DNA of 64,000 nucleotides from Francisella persica ATCC VR-331 (GTDB lineage: Bacteria > Pseudomonadota > Gammaproteobacteria > Francisellales > Francisellaceae). Position 1 is the first letter of the stretch. Each line of letters starts with the position of its first letter. The DNA is taken from NCBI RefSeq assembly GCF_001653955.1, contig NZ_CP013022.1, positions 496,001 through 560,000 on the forward strand, written 5' to 3'. Shown in pieces: positions 56,704 to 64,000 of this stretch. The position numbers and the translations under genes were made by a program. The notes beneath the pieces are model-generated. The model was not told the origin of the DNA. It did no database searches and saw nothing but the letters and a program-made list of their open reading frames with translations.

Positions 56704-57978
56704 ATGGCAAATGAAGTTTGTTTTCGTACCCTACATTTAGATAAGCCATATAGTTTGGAGTCTTATCTATCTGTGGGTGGTTATTCCTACTGGAATAAAA
56801 TATTGACAGAAAAAATTCCACCTGAGCAAATTATTGAAGAACTCAAAATCTCTGGTCTTAGAGGTCGCGGTGGTGCTGGTTTTCCTACAGGGTTGAAATG
56901 GAGTTTTATGCCACGCAATACTCCAGGACAGAAATATGTTGTATGTAATTCTGATGAGGGTGAGCCTGGTACATGTAAAGATAGGGAAATTCTTAGAAAT
57001 AATCCTCATCAATTAATAGAGGGTATGGCTATAGCGGGATATGTTGTTGGAGCTACCGCAGGTTATAACTATACTAGAGGCGAGTTTTATGAGCCAATAG
57101 CTAGGTTTGAGGATGCGCTTATTGAGGCATATCAAGCTGGTTTTTTAGGTACAAATATTAGATCATCAGGAATCTCTTTTAATTTATACTCATCTATTGG
57201 AGCTGGTGCTTATATCTGTGGTGAAGAAACAGCATTGCTTAATTCACTTGAAGGCAAGAAAGGGCGTCCAAGATTTAAGCCACCTTTCCCTGCGTTTAAG
57301 GGTCTTTATGACAAGCCAACAAATATAAATAATACAGAAACTTATGCTTCGGTGCCGGCAATATTGCAGCATGGTGGTGAATGGTTTAAAAAACTAGGTA
57401 CTGAGAAAAGTGGTGGCACTAAGTTATTCTGTGTTTCTGGGCATGTGCAGAAGCAGAGAGTTGTTGAGATAGGTTTAGGTATGCCGTTTAAAGAGCTTTT
57501 AGACATGTGTGGAGGCGTTCGTAATGGTAATAAGCTTAAGGCAATAATCCCTGGTGGGAGCTCATCTAAGATCTTGACAGCCGAAGAGATGATGGCTGTT
57601 ACTATGGACTATGAATCAATAGCGGCAGCAGGCTCAATGCTTGGTTCAGGAGCAGTTATTGTGCTAGATGAGACTACTTGTATGGTTAGAACATTAGTAA
57701 GACTAGCAGATTTTTATTATGAAGAGTCTTGTGGTCAGTGTACACCTTGTAGAGAGGGTACTGGCTGGTTGGCGCGAACTTTACATAGAATTGCTGCGGG
57801 CGAAGGAAGACCTGAAGATATAGATACTTTAGTTAGAGTAGCAACGAATATAGAGGGTAATACTATTTGTGGTTTGGGTGATGCAGCTGCATGGCCAGTC
57901 CAAAGTTATATAGATAAATTTAGAGATGAATTTGTCTATATGATCGAGAATAATGGTAGAAGTATAGTGGATCAATAG
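56704..57978 (+). CDS. nuoF: Complex I subunit NuoF
   Basis: 51-kDa-type subunit with FMN and the NADH site plus a [4Fe-4S] cluster. 424 residues. NADH loop [16 protein letters not shown] (near 49-64), FMN region [27 protein letters not shown], and cluster ligands [10 protein letters not shown] with a later [13 protein letters not shown]. Confidence 0.97.
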   Translation: MANEVCFRTLHLDKPYSLESYLSVGGYSYWNKILTEKIPPEQIIEELKISGLRGRGGAGFPTGLKWSFMPRNTPGQKYVVCNSDEGEPGTCKDREILRNNPHQLIEGMAIAGYVVGATAGYNYTRGEFYEPIARFEDALIEAYQAGFLGTNIRSSGISFNLYSSIGAGAYICGEETALLNSLEGKKGRPRFKPPFPAFKGLYDKPTNINNTETYASVPAILQHGGEWFKKLGTEKSGGTKLFCVSGHVQKQRVVEIGLGMPFKELLDMCGGVRNGNKLKAIIPGGSSSKILTAEEMMAVTMDYESIAAAGSMLGSGAVIVLDETTCMVRTLVRLADFYYEESCGQCTPCREGTGWLARTLHRIAAGEGRPEDIDTLVRVATNIEGNTICGLGDAAAWPVQSYIDKFRDEFVYMIENNGRSIVDQ

Positions 57979-57991
57979 TTGGAGTAGTTTT

Positions 57992-60358
57992 GTGTCAGAC
58001 AATAAAGAATCCAAAAAGATAAGTATAGAGATTGATGGTAAGAGTTATCAAGCTATGCCAAATCAATCAATAATTGAAGTAGCAGATGCAAACGGTATAT
58101 ACATTCCGAGATTTTGCTACCATAAAAAATTGTCTGTAGCTGCAAACTGTAGAATGTGTTTGGTAGATGTTGAGGGTGCAAGACGTGCCTCGCCAGCATG
58201 TGCAACACCAGTTATGGATGGAATGAAAGTTAAGACTCGTTCGGATAAAGCATTACAAATGCAAAAAGATGTTATGGAGTTTTTGCTTATAAATCATCCA
58301 TTAGATTGTCCTATCTGTGATCAGGGTGGCGAGTGTGAGCTGCAGGATATTGCAATGGGCTATGGTAATACAACATCAGAGTATCTTGAGTCTAAGAGAA
58401 CAGTAGAAGATCCTGAGTTAGGTCCTTTAGTGGTTACTGATATGACGAGATGTATTTTGTGTACACGTTGTGTACGCTTTGGTGAAGAGATTGCTGGCGT
58501 CAAAGAACTTGGGGTTATGGGTAAGGGAGATCACTCTGCTATTAGTACTTATATTTCTGGTGAAATGGTTAACTCTGAAATCTCTGGTAATATTATAGAT
58601 CTTTGCCCTGTTGGAGCTTTGACATCAAAACCGTTTAGATTTAAGGCTAGATCATGGGAATTAAAACAGTTTTCAACGCTATCAGCTGGCGATGCTTTAG
58701 CAACCGAGATTAATGCACATGTTTATCAAAATAAACTTGTTAGAGTGGTTCCAAGAGAGAGTGAGATTACTGGTAACTGGATAGCTGATAGAGATAGATT
58801 TGAATACACTGGTTTGTATAGCCAAGATAGAATTAAACAACCAATGATTAAAAAGGCTGGTGGCTGGGTTGAAGTATCTTGGGAAGAGGCATTAGATTTT
58901 GTTAAAGTAGCTATACAAAAAACTAAAGAAGAAAATGGCTCTGAGGCAATCTCTGCTATCGTGTCTGAGACTGCAACTTCAGAAGAAATGTACTTGATGA
59001 AGAAGTTATTGGCAGCTGTTGGTTCAGCTAACATTGATGCTCGTGTTAGACAGTATGCCGATATTCCAGGCATTAGTGCAGGTAAAGGTTTAAGCTGCTC
59101 ATTAGAGGATATTCGAAAAAGTGATTTTATTCTTATTTTTGGTTCTAATATCAGAAAAGAATATCCACTAGTAAATATTGCTATCAAAGATGCAGTTGAA
59201 AAAAATGTTGCAGAGGCTGTTGCTTGGAACATTTGTGATTATAACTTTAATTATGATATTAAGCAGGTAAGATTAGCCGCCTATAATATTCAATATATTG
59301 TACTATCTTTACTTAAAGCTATTTTTGTTAGAGCAAATCTACCTTATGTTGATCTTGATGAAATTCTAAGAAAGGTTGATCCAGCTGCAGAGGTTAGATA
59401 TGTTGCTGATAGAATAGTAGCAGCAAGAGCTCCAAAAATAATTATTGGTCAAGATATTGTCAACACAAGTAGCTTTGAAACGGTTTTTAGTATTTTAGAT
59501 GTATTAGAAAAAGTTACTAGTGTAAGAGGTGGGGTGTTAGCAAGTAATGTCAACTCTGTTGCAGCTTATAGAATATTTAGTCCTTCTAAAACTAAATTTA
59601 GCACATATAAGTGTTTAAATGGTCAAACAAATACCAAGTTGCTTTTGACAGCGCATACCGAGTTAGCTAAAGATAGCTTGTATGGTGAGCAAAAGCTTAG
59701 AAATGCATTAGAGAATATTGATATTGTGGTAAGCTTTACAGCATTTGCTGATAAATTTACTAAAGAAACTGCAGATATTATTTTACCAATAGCTACTCAC
59801 TATGAAACTAGTGGAAGCTTTGTTGATTTATTCGGGAATAAAAAAGAGTTTAAGCAAGTAGTTAAATCATATGCTGGCAGTAAAGAGTTATGGAGAGTCC
59901 TAAGAGTGCTAGGTAATCTGTTAGAGTTAGAAGGCTTTGAGTATAACTCTATTGCAGAGGTTACTAATGATGCTTATGCTACACGAGCTAGAGTTTGTGT
60001 TAATCATGTTACGCAGATTCTTAATGCTAATCTTGATTATCAAAAAGACGTAGCATTTGTGGCATCAAATTCAATGTATAGCACAACCAGCCTACTTAGA
60101 AGGGCTGAACCTTTACAAAAAACTGCTGATGCAAAATGTTTTTTTGGTGTGAGAATATCACAAGAACTAGCGGATGATATAGGTCTAAAAGGCCAGTCAG
60201 GAATTATCAAAATTTATAATATCGACAATGAGATAAACCATGAAGTAGTTGTTGATCCAAGCTTGCAGGCTAAAAATATTATGCTTCCAAGGACACTGTT
60301 TAAGGACTTCTTAAATGGCGATAATGTTAGTATTAAGCTAGTAGAGGAGGAGAGATAA
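57992..60358 (+). CDS. nuoG: Complex I subunit NuoG
   Basis: 75-kDa-type subunit of the peripheral arm, 788 residues, with three N-terminal iron-sulfur clusters and a molybdopterin-oxidoreductase-like C-terminal part that has no cofactor in complex I. Cysteine blocks: [19 protein letters not shown] ([2Fe-2S]), [19 protein letters not shown] (His/Cys cluster), and [16 protein letters not shown] with [16 protein letters not shown] start with GGAG eight bases upstream. Ends one base before nuoH. Confidence 0.96.
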   Translation: MSDNKESKKISIEIDGKSYQAMPNQSIIEVADANGIYIPRFCYHKKLSVAANCRMCLVDVEGARRASPACATPVMDGMKVKTRSDKALQMQKDVMEFLLINHPLDCPICDQGGECELQDIAMGYGNTTSEYLESKRTVEDPELGPLVVTDMTRCILCTRCVRFGEEIAGVKELGVMGKGDHSAISTYISGEMVNSEISGNIIDLCPVGALTSKPFRFKARSWELKQFSTLSAGDALATEINAHVYQNKLVRVVPRESEITGNWIADRDRFEYTGLYSQDRIKQPMIKKAGGWVEVSWEEALDFVKVAIQKTKEENGSEAISAIVSETATSEEMYLMKKLLAAVGSANIDARVRQYADIPGISAGKGLSCSLEDIRKSDFILIFGSNIRKEYPLVNIAIKDAVEKNVAEAVAWNICDYNFNYDIKQVRLAAYNIQYIVLSLLKAIFVRANLPYVDLDEILRKVDPAAEVRYVADRIVAARAPKIIIGQDIVNTSSFETVFSILDVLEKVTSVRGGVLASNVNSVAAYRIFSPSKTKFSTYKCLNGQTNTKLLLTAHTELAKDSLYGEQKLRNALENIDIVVSFTAFADKFTKETADIILPIATHYETSGSFVDLFGNKKEFKQVVKSYAGSKELWRVLRVLGNLLELEGFEYNSIAEVTNDAYATRARVCVNHVTQILNANLDYQKDVAFVASNSMYSTTSLLRRAEPLQKTADAKCFFGVRISQELADDIGLKGQSGIIKIYNIDNEINHEVVVDPSLQAKNIMLPRTLFKDFLNGDNVSIKLVEEER

Positions 60359-60359
60359 T

Positions 60360-61370
60360 ATGCTAGGGTATATTTTATGGACATCACTTTACGTATTGTT
60401 GATAGTCATTCCTTTGATACTAGTTGTTGCATACTATACATATGCAGAGCGTAAAGTTATCGGTTATATGCAAGATAGAATTGGACCAAATAGGGTCGGT
60501 TCTTTTGGCTTGTTGCAACCTATCTTTGATGCACTCAAGCTTTTTCTTAAAGAAATTATAGTGCCAACAAATTCAAATAGATATTTATTCTTTATTGCAC
60601 CAATTTTAGCTTTTGCACCAGCGTATGCTGCATGGGCGGTGATTCCTTTCTCAAAGGGAATTGTCCTGTCTGACATGAATCTAGGGCTACTGTATATATT
60701 GGCAATGACTTCATTTTCTATATATGGTATAGTAATTGCTGGTTGGGCATCAAATAATAAATATTCACTGTTTGGTGCTCTGAGAGCCGGTGCTCAGGTT
60801 ATTTCCTATGAGTTGGCGATGGGTTTTGCTATCGTTGGAGTTGTTATAGCAGCAAGTTCTATGGGCGTAGCAGGAATTATTGAAGCTCAAACTGGTGGTA
60901 TTTTGCATTGGTATTTTATTCCGCTATTTCCGTTGTTTATTGTTTATTTTATTGCTGGTATAGCTGAAACAAACAGAGCTCCTTTTGATGTTGTTGAGGG
61001 CGAGTCTGAGATAGTTGCTGGACATCACATAGAATATACTGGATCAAGGTTTGCGTTATTTTTCTTGGCTGAATATGCAAATATGATTTTAATTAGTATC
61101 CTAACATCAATCATGTTTTTAGGTGGTTGGAATTCACCATTCCAAGCTACTGCATTAGAGTCTGTATTTAGTTTTGTACCAGATGTAGTATGGTTATTTG
61201 CTAAGACTGGTATATTTATGTTTATGTTTTTATGGGTTAGAGCTACATACCCTAGATATAGATACGACCAAATTATGCGTTTAGGTTGGAAGATATTTAT
61301 ACCGCTGACATTTATATGGGTTGTTATTGTTGCTTGTATGGTTAGAATTGGTGTAGGACCTTGGTGGTAA
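60360..61370 (+). CDS. nuoH: Complex I subunit NuoH
   Basis: Membrane subunit (ND1 type) at the quinone entry, 336 residues, about eight helices. Blocks: [20 protein letters not shown] (near 27-46), [36 protein letters not shown] with its acidic loop, and [16 protein letters not shown] near the end. Confidence 0.97.
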   Translation: MLGYILWTSLYVLLIVIPLILVVAYYTYAERKVIGYMQDRIGPNRVGSFGLLQPIFDALKLFLKEIIVPTNSNRYLFFIAPILAFAPAYAAWAVIPFSKGIVLSDMNLGLLYILAMTSFSIYGIVIAGWASNNKYSLFGALRAGAQVISYELAMGFAIVGVVIAASSMGVAGIIEAQTGGILHWYFIPLFPLFIVYFIAGIAETNRAPFDVVEGESEIVAGHHIEYTGSRFALFFLAEYANMILISILTSIMFLGGWNSPFQATALESVFSFVPDVVWLFAKTGIFMFMFLWVRATYPRYRYDQIMRLGWKIFIPLTFIWVVIVACMVRIGVGPWW

Positions 61371-61382
61371 AAGGATAGTATC

Positions 61383-61871
61383 ATGAGAAATATAATAAAT
61401 TTTTTAAAGACTTTTTTGCTTTGGGAGCTCCTAAAAGGATTAAAAGTTACAGGTAAGCATTTTTTTACACGTAAGGTTACAGTACAGTATCCAGATGAAA
61501 AAACTCCTATCTCTAACAGATTTAGAGGTCTACATGCCTTAAGACGCTATGAGAATGGTGAGGAGAGATGTATTGCATGTAAATTATGTGAGGTTGTTTG
61601 TCCAGCATTAGCAATTACAATTAATTCAACAGAAAGAGAAGATGGTACCAGAAGAACTTCAAGTTATGAGATAGATTTATTTAAGTGTATTTTCTGTGGC
61701 TACTGTGAAGAATCGTGTCCAGTTGATTCTATTGTTGAGACAAATATCTTAGAATACCACTTTGAAGAGCGTGGTGATAATATTATGACAAAAGCTAAAC
61801 TGCTTGCTATAGGTGATAAATATGAAGCGCAAATAGCTGCTGATAGATTGCAAGATAAGGATTTTAGGTAG
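61383..61871 (+). CDS. nuoI: Complex I subunit NuoI
   Basis: Subunit with two [4Fe-4S] clusters, 162 residues. Two ferredoxin motifs: [12 protein letters not shown] (near 61-72) and [12 protein letters not shown] (near 100-111). An amphipathic N-terminal helix anchors it to the membrane arm. Confidence 0.97.
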   Translation: MRNIINFLKTFLLWELLKGLKVTGKHFFTRKVTVQYPDEKTPISNRFRGLHALRRYENGEERCIACKLCEVVCPALAITINSTEREDGTRRTSSYEIDLFKCIFCGYCEESCPVDSIVETNILEYHFEERGDNIMTKAKLLAIGDKYEAQIAADRLQDKDFR

Positions 61872-61875
61872 GGAA

Positions 61876-62481
61876 ATGGTTGTAACAAATATTTTATTTT
61901 ATACATTTGCATCATTTGCTATCATTTCTACTTTAGTACTGGTTTTGGCAAATAATCCAGTAAATTCTGTAATAGCAATGATTTTTACGTTCATATTTAC
62001 AGCGGCAGTATGGATAATTTTACAACAAGTATACCTAGCATTATTGCTTATTGTGGTTTACGTTGGAGCGGTGTTAGTAATGTTCTTATTCGTGGTCTTT
62101 ATGTTAGATTTGCATGTTGAAGAACATGGTCGAGTTGGTAGATTTTTCTATGCTCTAGCTGCTGTGGTTGTTTGTGCTATATTTGCAACAGTTATAAGCT
62201 ATGCAGCGACAAACGTTTTTGCGGGAGCTAATATGCAAGGTGGAGTCGGTGGTCTCAAGATCATAGGTTTAACCATGTTTAATAATGCTAACTTGTATGT
62301 ATTTGAGCTTGTTGACTTTATTTTATTAACAGCGCTGACTACAGCGGTAACATTGACATTAAAAGCTAAGCGTAAAGGAAACAAAACAGTTAATCCAGCT
62401 CAGCAAATTAAAGTCAGAGCAAAAGATCGTTTAACTATGATCAAAATGCCAAGTAATAAAGAGGGCGCTAAAGATGAATAG
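61876..62481 (+). CDS. nuoJ: Complex I subunit NuoJ
   Basis: Membrane subunit (ND6 type), 201 residues, five helices. Blocks [16 protein letters not shown] and [23 protein letters not shown] basic tail of about 40 residues follows the last helix. Overlaps nuoK by 8 bases. Confidence 0.95.
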   Translation: MVVTNILFYTFASFAIISTLVLVLANNPVNSVIAMIFTFIFTAAVWIILQQVYLALLLIVVYVGAVLVMFLFVVFMLDLHVEEHGRVGRFFYALAAVVVCAIFATVISYAATNVFAGANMQGGVGGLKIIGLTMFNNANLYVFELVDFILLTALTTAVTLTLKAKRKGNKTVNPAQQIKVRAKDRLTMIKMPSNKEGAKDE

Positions 62482-62791
62482 CATTTCAGTGTCAGTCACA
62501 CATGGACTGATTTTTAGTACACTTTTATTTGTGACAAGTGTTGCTGGTATAATTATAAACAGAAGAAATATTCTTATACTATTGATGTCGATAGAACTGA
62601 TGTTTTTAGCGGTCAATACTAATTTTTTGATATTTGCTAATATGCATCGTCAGGCAATTGGTGGTGTTTTTGTATTCTTTATAATGGCAGTAGCAGCTGC
62701 TGAAACAGCAATTGGTTTAGCAATTGTTGTGGCAATATTTAGAAAACGCAAAACTATTGATTTAAGTAAACTTAATACACTAAGAGGTTAA
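62474..62791 (+). CDS. nuoK: Complex I subunit NuoK
   Basis: Membrane subunit (ND4L type), 105 residues, three helices. Contains the conserved proton-path glutamates in [15 protein letters not shown] and [19 protein letters not shown]. Overlaps nuoJ, suggesting coupled translation. Confidence 0.96.
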   Translation: MNSISVSVTHGLIFSTLLFVTSVAGIIINRRNILILLMSIELMFLAVNTNFLIFANMHRQAIGGVFVFFIMAVAAAETAIGLAIVVAIFRKRKTIDLSKLNTLRG

Positions 62792-62800
62792 GAGCAAACT

Positions 62801-64000
62801 ATGGTAGTAAACACTCAAGTAGCAGCTGTACTAATCGCAGTTATAGTTTTAGCTCCTCTATTGGGGGCATTGATTGCCGGATTTGGTGGTAAATCTATAA
62901 AAAATGCTGGTGTTAGCTTTTTCACAATTTCTCTATGTGGCCTGTCTTTTCTCCTTAGTGTAATTTTAGCTTATGGTGTTTTTGGTGGTGCTGAAGTTTA
63001 TTCAGTTAGCTTTTATCAGTGGGCGCCAATCTCAAATATGTTCGCCTTTGATGTTGGCTTTACGGTAAATAAGATCACTGTGTATATGATGTTGATAGTA
63101 ACATTTGTATCAACGCTAGTACATGTTTATTCGATTGGATATATGAAAGGTGAAGAAGGTTATGCAAGATTCTTTGCATACATTTCAGGTTTTACTTTTG
63201 CAATGCTTTGTTTGGTAATGGGGAATAATTTCTTATTATTATTCTTTGGTTGGGAAGGTGTGGGCTTATTCTCATATTTATTAATTGGTTTTTATTTTAA
63301 TAGAGATCAGGCCAATGTTGCAAGCTTAAGAGCTTTTATTGTAAATAGAATTGGTGATTTAGGCTTCTTGTTAGGTATTGGTGCAGTTATTTTATATACA
63401 AGATCGGTTGATTATACAACAGTTTTTGCAGCTTTACTGGATATTGATAATACTCAAACTATCCATTTTCTAGGTATGAGCTTTAGCCCAGTTACTCTAA
63501 TGTGTTCACTATTATTTATAGGAGCAATGGGTAAGTCAGCTCAATTTCCTTTACATTCATGGTTAGAAGGTTCAATGGCAGGCCCTACCCCTATTTCAGC
63601 GCTAATCCATGCGGCAACAATGGTTACAGCTGGTGTGTTTATGGTTGCGAGACTTTCTCCAATGTTTGTGCTGTCTCCAGCGGCTCTAAGCTTTGTATTA
63701 ATTATCGGTGCTATAACATGCTTATTTATGGGACTGATTGCAATTGTTCAAACAGATATTAAAAGAGTTATAGCATATTGTACACTATCGCAGTTAGGTT
63801 ATATGATGGTAGCTCAAGGTGTTGGTGCATTTTCAATCGGGATGTTTCATCTAATGACACATGCGATGTTCAAAGCATTGTTGTTCTTAGCAGCAGGTTC
63901 TGTTATTGTCGCGATGCATCATGAGCAAGATATTCGTAGAATGGGTGGTCTAAGAAAATATATGCCAGTCACATATTTGTGTATGCTAATAGGTGCTTGG
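62801..64000 (+). CDS. nuoL: Complex I subunit NuoL (partial, runs off the window)
   Basis: N-terminal 400 codons of the largest proton-pumping subunit (ND5 type); the frame is still open at the window end. Antiporter-like blocks: YMKGEEGYARFFAYISGFTFAMLC, LFFGWEGVGLFSYLLIGFYF (the key lysine/glutamate helix region), AMGKSAQFPLHSWLEGSMAGPTPISALIHAATMVTAGVFM in pieces, and IVQTDIKRVIAYCTLSQLGYM. Start ATG at 62801, ten bases after nuoK. The 3' end lies outside. Confidence 0.95.
   Translation, partial: MVVNTQVAAVLIAVIVLAPLLGALIAGFGGKSIKNAGVSFFTISLCGLSFLLSVILAYGVFGGAEVYSVSFYQWAPISNMFAFDVGFTVNKITVYMMLIVTFVSTLVHVYSIGYMKGEEGYARFFAYISGFTFAMLCLVMGNNFLLLFFGWEGVGLFSYLLIGFYFNRDQANVASLRAFIVNRIGDLGFLLGIGAVILYTRSVDYTTVFAALLDIDNTQTIHFLGMSFSPVTLMCSLLFIGAMGKSAQFPLHSWLEGSMAGPTPISALIHAATMVTAGVFMVARLSPMFVLSPAALSFVLIIGAITCLFMGLIAIVQTDIKRVIAYCTLSQLGYMMVAQGVGAFSIGMFHLMTHAMFKALLFLAAGSVIVAMHHEQDIRRMGGLRKYMPVTYLCMLIGAW

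Noticed and set aside
63559-63762. 67-codon frame near the window end
   Set aside because: Out-of-frame shadow inside nuoL.

Overview
The window is AT-rich DNA from a gammaproteobacterium of the genus Francisella. This rests on gene order and family content recognised by eye: an ABC/HlyD export remnant, then gatCAB, then an fsl siderophore locus, then fur, then nuoA-N; a tandem set of DUF3568 lipoproteins; and a TolC, a KimA-like potassium importer and a PnuC pair of Francisella type. Roughly a third of the window is decayed genes full of frameshifts, stops and deletions, while core genes are intact. That pattern fits a host-restricted member (a tick endosymbiont, F. persica or similar) better than a free-living F. 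novicida-like strain. The species is an inference.

Layout. 1-11.2 kb: broken purT, intact clpB with a heat-shock-like promoter, two PnuC-type transporters, broken trpA and clcA, three tandem lipoproteins, broken tatD and proline iminopeptidase genes. 11.2-16.4 kb: a complete rRNA operon (16S, tRNA-Ile, tRNA-Ala, 23S, 5S) with promoter, processing stems and a probable terminator. 16.4-19.6 kb: broken kdpE and other debris. 19.6-28 kb: aromatic amino-acid permease, obgE, kimA-like importer, broken YddA/SbmA-like ABC transporter, nhaD and an MFS pump. 28-34.3 kb: broken acetyltransferase, trhP (yegQ), a degenerate PCMT-like gene with tolC and a phosphopantetheinyl transferase in one cluster, broken glutamate decarboxylase. 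34.3-43 kb: purF-purL and purB, separated by an aldose-1-epimerase relic. 43-48.2 kb: broken ABC/HlyD exporter, then gatCAB with an overlapping small gene. 48.2-52.8 kb: GDSL hydrolase relic and the eroded rhizoferrin-type siderophore locus, including an fslA-fslB deletion fusion. 52.8-64 kb: fur divergent from the nuo operon (nuoA to partial nuoL).

Functionally, the retained genes cover respiration (complex I), purine synthesis, Gln-tRNA/Asn-tRNA amidation, translation, proteostasis, ion homeostasis and some uptake and efflux. The lost genes cover siderophore iron uptake, tryptophan synthesis, acid resistance (glutamate decarboxylase, ClC antiporter), two-component sensing and accessory export. 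No transposase, prophage, CRISPR array or novel defence system was found; the most unusual structures are the deletion-fused relics and the extended 23S processing stem.
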